From: an uncultured Eubacteriales bacterium
GTDB taxonomy: Bacteria; Bacillota; Clostridia; Oscillospirales; Acutalibacteraceae
DNA: 20,759 nucleotides
Assembly (NCBI GenBank): GCA_934615635.1
Contig: CAKTTT010000020.1
Coordinates: 1-20,759, forward strand
Reading direction: 5' to 3'
Notes under the pieces: model-generated
What the model saw: only the letters and a program-made list of their open reading frames with translations
What the model was told of the DNA's origin: nothing
Database searches by the model: none
Position numbers and translations under genes: made by a program
Shown: positions 9,718 through 17,539 of the stretch, piece by piece
Position numbering within the stretch: the first letter of the stretch is position 1
How the letters are laid out: every line of letters begins with the position of its first letter

Positions 9718-10404
9718 ATGGGGAAAACAGCGTTGAAGGTATCGGAATTTCACAGCGTGACGGGGAAGATCCCATACGGGATTTACCGCCCGGAGGGCGA
9801 CGCACCGGATAAGGGCTTTCCCTTGATTGTGTATCTGCACGGCGCGGGGGAACGGGGGGAACCCTTTGAAAAGGTCTATCGGCACAGCCTTCCCCGGTAT
9901 ATCCAGGCGGGAGAGAGCTTCCCGGCGGTGATTCTCGTCCCCCAATGTCCGGGCCGGGTGGTGTGGAACAATATCGTTTTCGGCCTCAAGGAGCTGATCG
10001 ACAGCGTCATCCGGGAGTACCGCATCGATCCCCGCCGGGTCAGCATAACGGGGCAGAGTATGGGCGGCTTCGGCACCTGGGAGATGGGACTGACCTACTC
10101 CAACTTCTTCTCCTGCATAGCGCCGGTGTGCGGGGGCGGCATGGCGTGGCGGTGCTGCAACCTAATCAATACGCCGGTTTGGGCTTTCCATGGGGATGCG
10201 GACGAGGTGGTGCCCCTTTCCGCCTCCCTGGAGATGGTGGATGCGGTCAACCGGGCGGGCGGCGAGGCGCGGCTGACGATTCTGCACGGCGTGGGGCATG
10301 ACGGCTGGGACTTTATCTTCCATGAGACGGATCTGGTGCATTGGCTGATCGGACACTGCCGGGAGGACTTTTCCGAAAACCGGGAGGCCTTTGACGAGTG
10401 GTGA
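9718..10404 (+). CDS. Alpha/beta hydrolase, PHB-depolymerase/COG4099-type esterase or peptidase
   Basis: This is a 228-residue cytoplasmic serine hydrolase without a signal peptide. The nucleophile elbow is GQSMGG with Ser114. The likely catalytic acid is Asp162 in HGDADEVVP, and the base is His194 in GVGHDGWDF. YLHGAGERG (39-47) forms the oxyanion-hole loop typical of the COG4099 predicted peptidases and feruloyl/acetyl-xylan esterase relatives. The ATG at 9718 has GGAAGGG five bases upstream; the longer reading frame from 9631 would include the promoter, so I reject it. The gene stands alone between its own promoter and a strong terminator. Substrate unknown: a short-chain ester or a plant cell-wall acyl ester is the usual guess for the family. 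Several cysteines (C133, C138, C146, C147) cluster after the elbow. Confidence 0.85.
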   Translation: MGKTALKVSEFHSVTGKIPYGIYRPEGDAPDKGFPLIVYLHGAGERGEPFEKVYRHSLPRYIQAGESFPAVILVPQCPGRVVWNNIVFGLKELIDSVIREYRIDPRRVSITGQSMGGFGTWEMGLTYSNFFSCIAPVCGGGMAWRCCNLINTPVWAFHGDADEVVPLSASLEMVDAVNRAGGEARLTILHGVGHDGWDFIFHETDLVHWLIGHCREDFSENREAFDEW

Positions 10405-10808
10405 GGCCGTCCGCGCTTCCCGCCCAAAGCGGCGGGAGGAACCGGCTTCGCCGCCGGATGACCAAGCCCCTCTCCCGCGCAAAGGCCTTATCTTTACTGG
10501 CCGCAACCCCCGGCCGCGCCTAGGCGCGGCCGGGGGTTGTCTTGTCGCTTAAGCGTTACAACATCACCAGTTGTACTGGTGGGAGATAAGGAAAGCTATA
10601 GCGGCCGGTTTTTCCGAAGGGGAAACATTCTGAAGAAGTACCCTACCCTAAAGGAAAGCGGCTGCCGGCGATGCCCCCGGCCTGTTTACGGGTAGTGGCA
10701 TATGATGCAACAATTAGGATAAAATGCCCTTGAGGGGCCAAGCCGGTAGTATGCTCTTCCTGGGCCTGCACAATCCAGTTCACTGGCGCTTTGGATTGCC
10801 GCGTCGGG
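10405..10808. other. Gene-free gap between convergent genes, with terminator and an unexplained structured segment
   Basis: No protein gene is supported in these 404 bases. The first part has small G+C hairpins (10418-10437 and 10442-10457) and the long palindrome at 10504-10539. The remaining 270 bases are less GC-rich than the flanking genes. They hold a CACCAGT/ACTGGTG hairpin (10565-10581), a CAATCCA/TGGATTG pair near 10774-10801 and the inner CCAGT/ACTGG pair. I cannot assign them to a known RNA family. Confidence 0.55.
10504..10539. terminator. Long G+C palindrome, likely bidirectional terminator
   Basis: The 36-base segment is a perfect inverted repeat (10504-10521 with 10522-10539), so the stem can form with a minimal loop around CTAG. 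The + strand tail TCTTGTCGCTT is only moderately T-rich. It lies between the + strand hydrolase (stop 10404) and the - strand ATPase (stop 10809), a good site for a shared terminator. Confidence 0.65.
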
Positions 10809-11912
10809 TTACCCTTCTTCCGGAATGTGCCGCACGAAGGTTTCCACCACCTGCCGGGTGATGTCGTCCGCCTTTTCCCAATCCATGGCGCGGATGTTGA
10901 AGCGTTCCATCTTGTCGTGCAGCGCCTTGGCGTCAGCGGCGATCTGAATGGCTTCGTTGAGCAGCTCCCGGGCGGCGCGGCGGTTGAAGGAGAGAATTTG
11001 ACGCTTGGAGCGCAGCCCCTCGGTATCGGTGAAGCGGGCGGCGTGGATCCGCCGGTAGACGGGGAAATCCGCCTTGTGCCAGGTGTTGGAGGTGGTGAAG
11101 CCCAGACCCAGGGAGGGGATGAGCAGATGCTCCAGCTTGTCGTGGGGCGCCAGCGGGCAGGCGCAGGTGACGATATCCAGTCCGGCGTCCAGGGCGCGGC
11201 GGCGCAGATCCCCCAGCAGCAGCCGGGAGGCGGCGCCGTGCTCATCCTCCACCGCGTAGATCCGGGGACAGAGGGCCTGGATCGTCTCATGGAAGGTGAC
11301 GATCCCCTCCGGGGTGACGGCGCTGAGAAAACGGCGGCGCTCCTTCCCTGGCGCGCCGGAGTGGCAGCCGAATTCCCGGGCGGCGATGCGGGCGGCGGTG
11401 CGGGCCACCTTCTCCCCGTCGGTGAATTCCTGTAGGATGCGGGCGCTGTCCCCCAGCAGGGAGGCCGCCGCCCCGATGAACTTGCGGCAGCGGACGTGCA
11501 TGGCGGAGCAGGCGTCGGTGGCGGACATGATGGCGGCGTGTTGCCGATGAAGCAGGTCCCCGTCCATACAGGCGCTCAGGTTGACGATCTGTTCCACCGC
11601 GCCCCAATAGCGGGGCTCGATGACGTGGGGAGCGGTGCCGTCCAGAATACAGATTTTCAGCTTGGGGAACAGCACCCCGTCCAGGGATCGGGGATCGGAG
11701 GAGCAGTAGATGGCCTCCGGCTCCTGTCCCAGCTCGCTCATGGTGTTCATCACCGTGCGCATCAGGGACGATTTGCCGGTTCCCGGCCCGCTTTTGATGA
11801 TGTAAGCCTGCCAGCCGTCGCCGGCGTCATACAGATCATCCAGATAACCGACGAAGCCGACCGGCGTGTTGGCGCCGAGGTAGAACCGGACCGGCGCGTG
11901 ATATTCAAACAT
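10809..11912 (-). CDS. P-loop ATPase of the PRK06851 type, function unknown
   Basis: From the ATG at 11912 the protein has 367 residues. That start has AGGAGG seven bases upstream; a longer frame to 12035 lacks such a site. The Walker A motif is SGPGTGKSS (41-49). Downstream lie the family-typical CSSDPRSLDGV and ILDGTAPHVIEP..GAVEQIVNL segments. These match the conserved Firmicutes ATP-binding family known to me as PRK06851, in which the chain looks like two related nucleotide-binding halves. The second half here includes ICILDGT-like strands and AVEDEHGAASRLL, but its P-loop is degenerate. No biochemical role is known to me for the family. The neighbours (hydrolase, pflB) run on the opposite strand, so context does not help. 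No clear promoter is visible upstream. Confidence 0.85.
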   Translation of the reverse strand: MFEYHAPVRFYLGANTPVGFVGYLDDLYDAGDGWQAYIIKSGPGTGKSSLMRTVMNTMSELGQEPEAIYCSSDPRSLDGVLFPKLKICILDGTAPHVIEPRYWGAVEQIVNLSACMDGDLLHRQHAAIMSATDACSAMHVRCRKFIGAAASLLGDSARILQEFTDGEKVARTAARIAAREFGCHSGAPGKERRRFLSAVTPEGIVTFHETIQALCPRIYAVEDEHGAASRLLLGDLRRRALDAGLDIVTCACPLAPHDKLEHLLIPSLGLGFTTSNTWHKADFPVYRRIHAARFTDTEGLRSKRQILSFNRRAARELLNEAIQIAADAKALHDKMERFNIRAMDWEKADDITRQVVETFVRHIPEEG

Positions 11913-12081
11913 GGTCTTCCCTCCTGCAAGCGTTATTGTCTTTCTCATGGTATTCCGCCGGACGGGCACTGGTGTGGATTTTCGTATCATTCCGGGGAAT
12001 AAGCCGCAAAATAATCCGGCGGGCGGGCAACCCATACAAAATCGGCGGGGGAGGGCGGCCGGGTTTCTATGGGCGCGACCC

Positions 12082-12110
12082 TTGTAACCCCTTGTCGATT
12101 TTGGTATACT
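12082..12110 (+). promoter_or_regulatory. Sigma-A-type promoter for pflB-pflA
   Basis: TTGTAA (12082-12087) and TATACT (12105-12110) are 17 bases apart. They lie 84 bases before the pflB ATG, leaving a leader of about 75 bases that contains the hairpin at 12127-12163. Confidence 0.65.
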
Positions 12111-12126
12111 GAAGACATAAAGAACA

Positions 12127-12163
12127 GCGGCCGGACCGCCGGTAAGGGCGGCGCTCCGGCCGC
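12127..12163 (+). promoter_or_regulatory. Strong leader hairpin in the pflB 5' UTR
   Basis: GCGGCCGGA (12127-12135) pairs perfectly with TCCGGCCGC (12155-12163), and an inner CCGCC/GGCGG pair extends the structure. No T run follows, so it is not an ordinary intrinsic terminator. It may stabilise the abundant pfl mRNA or act as a protein-binding or translation-control element. Confidence 0.5.
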
Positions 12164-12193
12164 ATCCCTTCTCCCTTAAGATTGGAGCGGAAA

Positions 12194-14410
12194 ATGAGCG
12201 AGTTCAAAAAAGGAAGCTGGCAGAATTTCGTGGATGTGCGGGATTTCATCGTGCGCAACTACACCCCCTACAGCGGGGACGAGTCCTTCCTGGCCCCTCC
12301 CACTAAGCGTACCCTCGCCCTGTGGGACAAGGTTTCCTCCCTGATGAAGGAAGAGCACGCCCGGGGCGGGGTGTACGACATCGACACCCACACCATCTCG
12401 GGCATCGACGCCTATGCGCCGGGATATATCGACAAGGAGAACGAGCAGATCGTCGGCCTGCAGACCGCCGCCCCGCTGACCCGGGCCATTATGCCCTTCG
12501 GCGGCATCCGGATGGTGCGGGGCTCCCTGGAGGCTTACGGCCGGGAGATGGATCCGGAGATAGAAAACGTCTTCCGCTACCGCAAAACCCACAACGACGG
12601 GGTGTTCGACGTGTATACCCCTGAGATGCGGGCCGCCCGCCGTACCGGCATCATCACCGGCCTGCCGGACGCCTACGGCCGGGGCCGGATCATCGGCGAT
12701 TACCGCCGGGTGGCCCTGTACGGGGTGGATTTCCTCATCGAGGAGAAAAAGAGATCCCGGGACGAGGCGGACTTCAGCGTTATGGATTCCCGGGCCATCC
12801 GGCTGAGAGAGGAGCTGGCCGAGCAGATCCGGGCGCTGGAGGCGCTCAAACGGATGGCCGCTTCCTACGGCTTCGATATTTCCAGCCCCGCCGGCGACAC
12901 CAGGGAGGCTTTCCAGTGGCTGTATTTCGGTTATCTGGCGGCGGTGAAGGAGCAAAACGGCGCCGCCATGTCCATCGGCAGGGTATCCACCTTCTTAGAT
13001 ATCTACGCCCAGCGGGACCTGGAGGAGGGACGGTATACCGAGAGCGAGATTCAGGAAATTGTGGATCATTTCGTCATGAAGCTGCGGATGGTCCGTTTCC
13101 TGCGCACCCCCTCCTATGACGAGCTGTTCAGCGGCGACCCCACCTGGGTGACCGAAGCCATCGCCGGGCTGTGCACCGATGGGAGGCACATGGTCACCAA
13201 GATGTCCTTCAGGTTCCTGCACACCCTTACCAACCTGGGGCCGGCGCCGGAGCCCAACATGACGGTGCTGTGGAGCCCCCGGCTCCCCGCCGCCTTCAAG
13301 CTTTACTGCGCCAAGATGTCCAAGGAAACCTGCTCCATCCAGTATGAAAGCGACGAGCTGATGCGCAAGAAGTTCGGGGACGACTACGGCATCGCCTGCT
13401 GCGTGTCCGCCATGCGGATCGGCAAGCAGATGCAGTTTTTCGGCGCCCGGGCGAATCTGGCCAAGGCGCTGCTTTATGCCATCAACGGCGGCCGGGATGA
13501 GAAAAGCGGCCTGCAGGTGGGGCCGGAGCTGCTGGCCTGCCGGGGGAAATATCTGGAATACGACGACGTCATGCGAAAGTTCGACGCCATCTGCGACTGG
13601 CTTTCCGGCCTGTATGTAAATACCCTCAACGTTATCCATTATATGCATGACAAATACTGCTATGAGAAGCTCCAGATGGCCCTGCACGATAACGAGGTGT
13701 TCCGCACCATGGCCTGCGGCGTGGCGGGCCTGTCGGTGGTGTGCGATTCCCTGTCCGCCATCAAATACGCCCGGGTCCGTCCCATCCGGGATGAAAGCGG
13801 CCTGGCGGTGGATTTTGAGGTGGAGGGTGACTTCCCCAAATTCGGCAACAACGATCCCCGGGTGGACGACATCGCCGTGTCGGTGGTGAAGATGTTCATG
13901 AGCAAGCTGCAGAAATGCCCCACCTATCGGGAATCCAAGCCCACCATGTCCATCCTCACCATCACCTCCAACGTGGTATACGGCAAGAAAACGGGCAGCA
14001 CCCCCGACGGCCGCAAGGCCGGGGAGCCCTTCGCCCCCGGCGCCAATCCCATGCACGGGCGGGACAGCCACGGCTGCGTCGCCTCCATGATGTCGGTGGC
14101 CAAGCTGCCCTACGACTACAGCGAGGACGGCATCAGCTACACCTTCTCCATCGTGCCCACGGCGCTGGGAAGGGACGAGGCGGAGCAGGCGGAAAACCTG
14201 GTGGATCTGATGGACGGTTATTTCGGCGAGGGAGGGCACCACATCAACGTCAACGTCCTTAACCGGGAGGTGCTGCTGGATGCGATGGAGCATCCCGAGC
14301 AGTATCCCCAGCTCACCATCCGGGTTTCCGGCTACGCGGTCAACTTCATCAAGCTCAGCCGGGAGCAGCAGTTGGATGTGATCAACCGTACCTTCCACAC
14401 CCGGTTTTGA
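12194..14410 (+). CDS. pflB: Pyruvate formate-lyase (formate C-acetyltransferase)
   Basis: This glycyl-radical enzyme splits pyruvate with CoA into acetyl-CoA and formate in the anaerobic cytoplasm. The protein has 738 residues against 760 in E. coli PflB. The adjacent active-site cysteines are C402-C403 in GIACCVSAM, which identifies true pyruvate formate-lyase rather than diol dehydratases or other glycyl-radical enzymes. The radical glycine is G713 in the C-terminal RVSGYAV motif, followed by the conserved LSREQQLDVINRTFH end. The N-terminus (FKKGSWQ..VDVRDFIVRNYTPYSGDESFL) also matches the family. I chose the ATG at 12194, with GGAG seven bases upstream; an in-frame TTG at 12182 is less likely. 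pflA follows after 21 bases. The CC pair and Gly loop are both intact, so the enzyme should be active. Confidence 0.97.
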   Translation: MSEFKKGSWQNFVDVRDFIVRNYTPYSGDESFLAPPTKRTLALWDKVSSLMKEEHARGGVYDIDTHTISGIDAYAPGYIDKENEQIVGLQTAAPLTRAIMPFGGIRMVRGSLEAYGREMDPEIENVFRYRKTHNDGVFDVYTPEMRAARRTGIITGLPDAYGRGRIIGDYRRVALYGVDFLIEEKKRSRDEADFSVMDSRAIRLREELAEQIRALEALKRMAASYGFDISSPAGDTREAFQWLYFGYLAAVKEQNGAAMSIGRVSTFLDIYAQRDLEEGRYTESEIQEIVDHFVMKLRMVRFLRTPSYDELFSGDPTWVTEAIAGLCTDGRHMVTKMSFRFLHTLTNLGPAPEPNMTVLWSPRLPAAFKLYCAKMSKETCSIQYESDELMRKKFGDDYGIACCVSAMRIGKQMQFFGARANLAKALLYAINGGRDEKSGLQVGPELLACRGKYLEYDDVMRKFDAICDWLSGLYVNTLNVIHYMHDKYCYEKLQMALHDNEVFRTMACGVAGLSVVCDSLSAIKYARVRPIRDESGLAVDFEVEGDFPKFGNNDPRVDDIAVSVVKMFMSKLQKCPTYRESKPTMSILTITSNVVYGKKTGSTPDGRKAGEPFAPGANPMHGRDSHGCVASMMSVAKLPYDYSEDGISYTFSIVPTALGRDEAEQAENLVDLMDGYFGEGGHHINVNVLNREVLLDAMEHPEQYPQLTIRVSGYAVNFIKLSREQQLDVINRTFHTRF

Positions 14411-14431
14411 CCGGAGGGAGGAGAAAATGCC

Positions 14432-15160
14432 ATGACGAACGTGACCGGCCGGATCCATTCGGTGGAGAGCTTCGGCGCGCTGGATGGGCCGGGCATCCGC
14501 TATGTCCTGTTCCTGCAGGGCTGCCCGCTTCGCTGCCTGTTCTGCCATAATCCTGATTCCTGGCGGCCGGACGCAGGGCAGGAGATCGGTTCTGTGGATG
14601 TGGTGCAGGATATCCTCCGCTACCGGCATTTTATCCGCCGCGGAGGCGTCACCCTTTCCGGAGGGGAACCGCTGATGCAGCCCGATTTCTGCGCTTCCAT
14701 CCTGGAGGGCTGCCGGGAGCACAGCCTCCACACCGCTTTGGACACCTCCGGGGCGGTTTCCCTGCTCCATTGCCGGAAAGCGGTGGACGCGGCGGATATG
14801 CTGCTGCTGGACATTAAGGCGGCGGACGACGCCCTGTTCCGGCGGATCACCGGCCGGGGAATGGACAACACCCTGGAAATTCTCAACCGCTGCGAGAACA
14901 CCATGAAGCCGGTGTGGATCCGCCATGTGCTGGTTCCCGGCCTGACCCTGGAGCGGGAGCAGCTCCATCGCCTGGGCCGGCTGCTGAAACCCTATCGCTG
15001 TATAGAACGAGTGGAGCTGCTGCCCTTTCACAAGCTGGGCGAATATAAATGGGAGTCTTTACAGCTTGGCTATACCCTGGGCGATACCCAGCCGCCGGAG
15101 CCGGAGCAGGTGGAGGAGGCCCGTTTCCTGCTTCAGGGCTACGGCCTGAACGTCCGGTGA
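14432..15160 (+). CDS. pflA: Pyruvate formate-lyase activating enzyme (radical SAM)
   Basis: This 242-residue protein abstracts the hydrogen from G713 of PflB using S-adenosylmethionine and a [4Fe-4S] cluster. The cluster motif is CPLRCLFC (C31, C35, C38), the classic CxxxCxxC. The SAM-binding GGE motif is LSGGEP (75-80). The start at 14432 has GGAGGGAGGAG upstream; another ATG five bases earlier reads straight into a stop. The length equals the usual 240-250 residues, and no extra ferredoxin insert is present, which fits a dedicated PflB activase rather than the activases of diol dehydratases or benzylsuccinate synthase. It is cotranscribed with pflB and ends at a strong terminator. Confidence 0.97.
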   Translation: MTNVTGRIHSVESFGALDGPGIRYVLFLQGCPLRCLFCHNPDSWRPDAGQEIGSVDVVQDILRYRHFIRRGGVTLSGGEPLMQPDFCASILEGCREHSLHTALDTSGAVSLLHCRKAVDAADMLLLDIKAADDALFRRITGRGMDNTLEILNRCENTMKPVWIRHVLVPGLTLEREQLHRLGRLLKPYRCIERVELLPFHKLGEYKWESLQLGYTLGDTQPPEPEQVEEARFLLQGYGLNVR

Positions 15161-15183
15161 GGATGAACGATTTCTCTTATCAG

Positions 15184-15219
15184 TAAAAGGTCCTTCCGCT
15201 TATGCGGAAGGACCTTTTA
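15184..15219 (+). terminator. Intrinsic terminator of pflB-pflA
   Basis: A perfect 16-bp stem (15184-15199 with 15204-15219) with loop TTAT has an A-run on its left arm and a T-run on its right arm. It begins 24 bases after the pflA stop. The A/T ends let it work in both directions. Confidence 0.9.
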
Positions 15220-15220
15220 A

Positions 15221-15661
15221 AGTCGGCGGAAGAGGCCGTGCCGGGCGGTATTCGGAGAATTTATTGGAAAATGACTTTTCTCCTTTTCGAAAGCATGGTA
15301 TACTATAGAAAACCCGATGGGTTTTCTAAACAAAAATGCTGTCGCTGCGTATCTTCATGATATAATAGCCGCATTACCGCGCAGGACTGGCACATAAGCG
15401 CGGGGCTGCCTCCCTCATGCGCGGCCGCTGGCAGCGGTTGACAGGGGACAACACGGTTTTCCGGCAAGAAAAGGGGCGCCGGCATCGTTGTCCTTGGTCG
15501 CCTTGCCAGCTCCTCTTTTTCACTGCCGAAAACCGCCGAAGGACTCGCCGCCGGGTAAGGCCGCAGGCTGTGGGCGGGCCGCTCTTTTGGCCGGCGGCGG
15601 GCGCGTTTGCTTTTGTCAAAGATGCTATAGAGGTTTAAGGGATAAAGGAGCGTCATCGTTT
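15221..15661. other. Long gene-free leader upstream of the lipoprotein-AEC-CorC operon
   Basis: No gene is supported in these 441 bases. Near the left are TATACT (15299-15304) with a poor -35, then a GAAAACCC/GGGTTTTC hairpin (15308-15326). A second, better -10 follows at 15361-15366. The rest is GC-rich and able to fold: CCGCT/AGCGG near 15425-15437, and a 9-bp closing pair CGCCGCCGG (15546-15554) with CCGGCGGCG (15591-15599) enclosing smaller stems. A T-rich stretch (15606-15620) follows the last stem. No T-box or riboswitch signature that I know is present. Confidence 0.5.
15358..15366 (+). promoter_or_regulatory. Extended -10 promoter element for the downstream operon
   Basis: TGATATAAT (15358-15366) is a perfect TG-N-TATAAT extended -10. 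No good -35 is present at the expected distance, which extended -10 promoters can tolerate. The start near 15373 would give a leader of about 290 bases before the ATG at 15662. Confidence 0.5.
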
Positions 15662-16576
15662 ATGAATCGACGGTTGTACCGTCTGCTGCTATGGCTGCTG
15701 CCGGCCATGCTGCTGATCACGGGCTGCGGGGAAGGCTCCGGCGCCTCCTCCGGCGCCGCGTCCTCGCCTCCCACCCACGCGGCTTCGTCTGGGGGAAGCA
15801 CCGCCGCGCCGTCCGCCGGCCAAGATCCGTCACCGGAGGGAGAGCTCACCGTCACCGTATTTCAGACGGGGAAATCGGACTGCATCCTGATCGAGACGGC
15901 CGGCGGCGCTGCGCTGATCGATACGGCGGACAAGGGGGACGGCAAGGAGCTGGTACAGGAGCTGGAAAAACGGGGCGTCCGGAAGCTGGAGCTGCTGCTG
16001 TTGACTCATCTGGATAAGGATCACATCGGCGGCGCGGCCCGGATTTTGGAGAATTTCCCGGTGGAGCGGCTGGTTCAGGCGGATTACGACGAGGACAGCG
16101 GCCCCTATGAGAAATACCAGGAAGCCTGCGCCGCCCTGGGGCTGACGCCGCTGCGGCTGCGGGAGGAGATGACGCTGACCCTGGGCGGCGCGTCGCTGAC
16201 CCTGACGCCGGGCGCCCATCCTCCCTATGAGCAGGACAACGATTATTCCATCATCACCGCCATGGAGTATGGCGAGATACGGTTTCTTTTCGCGGGGGAC
16301 GCGGAAAAGGAGCGTTTGGGAGAGTTCCTCTCTTCCGGCGGTGGGCCGGCGGATTTCCTCAAGGTTCCCCATCATGGGCGGTATAACGGCCTCAGCGCCG
16401 CCTTTTTGGATGCGGTGCGTCCCGCGTGGGCGGTGATCACCTGCTCGGAGAAGGAGCCGCCGGAGGAAGAGCTGCTGGAGCTGCTGCGGCGGGGCGGAGC
16501 GAAGACGCTGCTGACCTCCGGCGGGCCGGTAACGGCGGTGAGCGATGGAAAAACGCTGGCGGTGACCCAGGGATAG
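15662..16576 (+). CDS. Surface lipoprotein with ComEC-type metallo-beta-lactamase domain
   Basis: This is a 304-residue predicted lipoprotein. The signal peptide MNRRLYRLLLWLLPAMLL ends in the lipobox ITGC with Cys22. A Ser/Ala/Pro-rich linker (23-60) tethers the domain outside the membrane. The metallo-beta-lactamase fold (61-300) carries THLDKDH (H116, D118, D120, H121) as the metal site, with later FAGD and PHHG strands. This is the COG2333 type, found as the C-terminal domain of the DNA-uptake protein ComEC and in stand-alone secreted forms. The activity may be nuclease or phosphodiesterase, but the substrate is unproven. The ATG at 15662 has AAGGAG about 11 bases upstream; an upstream in-frame extension to 15488 would bury the signal peptide, so I reject it. 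The AEC gene follows after 10 bases. Confidence 0.88.
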   Translation: MNRRLYRLLLWLLPAMLLITGCGEGSGASSGAASSPPTHAASSGGSTAAPSAGQDPSPEGELTVTVFQTGKSDCILIETAGGAALIDTADKGDGKELVQELEKRGVRKLELLLLTHLDKDHIGGAARILENFPVERLVQADYDEDSGPYEKYQEACAALGLTPLRLREEMTLTLGGASLTLTPGAHPPYEQDNDYSIITAMEYGEIRFLFAGDAEKERLGEFLSSGGGPADFLKVPHHGRYNGLSAAFLDAVRPAWAVITCSEKEPPEEELLELLRRGGAKTLLTSGGPVTAVSDGKTLAVTQG

Positions 16577-16586
16577 GAGCGGACGG

Positions 16587-17510
16587 GTGGAACGGTTTTT
16601 GACGGTGGGCCAGCAGGTTCTGGCCTTGTTTATTCTGATATTTATCGGCGTGATCTGCGGGAAAAAGAGGATTTTGCAGGAAAACGCGGTCCGCACCCTG
16701 GCGGATCTCACCCTGCTGATCGCCACCCCCTGCGTGATCGTGGAATCCTTCCTGCGGGAGGTGGAGGCGGAGAAGCTCCTCTGGCTGGGGGTGGCCGCGC
16801 TGGCGGCTGTGGCGGTTCATCTGCTCTCCATCCTGGCGGCACGGCTGGCGGTGAGGGATGAGAAGGAGGCGCGCCGGCGGGTGCTGCGCTTCGGCGTGGT
16901 ATTCTCCAACGCCGGATATATGTCCATTCCCCTGCAGAAGGCGCTGCTGGGGGAGGACGGTGTGCTGGTAGGGGCCGCCTACCTGGTGGTGTTCAATCTG
17001 GTGCTGTGGAGCTACGGCCTGCTGGAGATGAGCGGCGACCGCCGCAGCCTGTCGGTGAAAAAGCTGGTGTTCAATCCCGGTATGATCGGGTTGGCGGCGG
17101 GACTTGTGGTTTTTCTGCTTCCCTTCCCGCTGCCGGAGGTGTTCGCGGTGCCCATCCGGGGCCTTTCCGCCCTGAACACGCCTCTGCCCATGCTGGTGAT
17201 CGGTTACTATCTGGGCCAAACCGATCTGAAGCAGGCCCTGCGGGATAAGCAGGCCTATTGGGCGGCCGGGCTGCGCCTGGTGGTATTGCCGCTGCTCTCG
17301 CTGGCGGGGATGTGGCTGTGCGGGTTGCGCGGGACGGTGCTGGTTTCCTGCATGATCGCCGTCAGCGCCCCTGTGGCGGCGGCCACCACCATGTTCGCTA
17401 CCCGCTACGGCCAGGATACCGCCCTGTCGGTGAATCTGGTGTCCCTGTCCACCCTGTTTTCGGCCCTGACCATGCCCCTGATCGTAGGGCTGGCGCAGTT
17501 GATTGCCTGA
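16587..17510 (+). CDS. AEC-family permease (auxin efflux carrier / malate permease type)
   Basis: This 307-residue integral membrane protein has about ten predicted helices in two halves joined by the hydrophilic segment near 140-155. The N-terminal helix pattern (QQVLALFILIFIGVICGKKRIL), the SNAGYMSIPL segment (about 109-118) and the C-terminal SAPVAAATTMFATRYGQD motif are typical of the AEC family. That family includes malate/malonate permeases and the plant PIN-like carriers. The substrate here is unknown; an organic acid is the usual inference. The start is GTG at 16587 with GGAG about eight bases before it. The gene lies 10 bases after the lipoprotein gene and 29 bases before the CNNM/CBS gene, so all three are probably one transcript. 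Confidence 0.9.
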   Translation: MERFLTVGQQVLALFILIFIGVICGKKRILQENAVRTLADLTLLIATPCVIVESFLREVEAEKLLWLGVAALAAVAVHLLSILAARLAVRDEKEARRRVLRFGVVFSNAGYMSIPLQKALLGEDGVLVGAAYLVVFNLVLWSYGLLEMSGDRRSLSVKKLVFNPGMIGLAAGLVVFLLPFPLPEVFAVPIRGLSALNTPLPMLVIGYYLGQTDLKQALRDKQAYWAAGLRLVVLPLLSLAGMWLCGLRGTVLVSCMIAVSAPVAAATTMFATRYGQDTALSVNLVSLSTLFSALTMPLIVGLAQLIA

Positions 17511-17539
17511 CGGAAAACGGAAAGGAGTTTTTTGGCAGA

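Noticed and set aside
12995..15031. Open frame of 678 codons on the - strand opposite pflB and pflA
   Set aside because: It runs across the junction of two certain genes on the other strand, including their intergenic ribosome site, so it is a GC-driven shadow.
15303..15656. 117-codon frame on the - strand in the long leader
   Set aside because: There is no ribosome site or recognisable domain, and it overlaps the operon leader and promoter; it may at most reflect a repeat.
15488..15661. Upstream coding extension of the metallo-beta-lactamase lipoprotein
   Set aside because: It would place 58 residues before a clear lipoprotein signal peptide and lacks a ribosome site.
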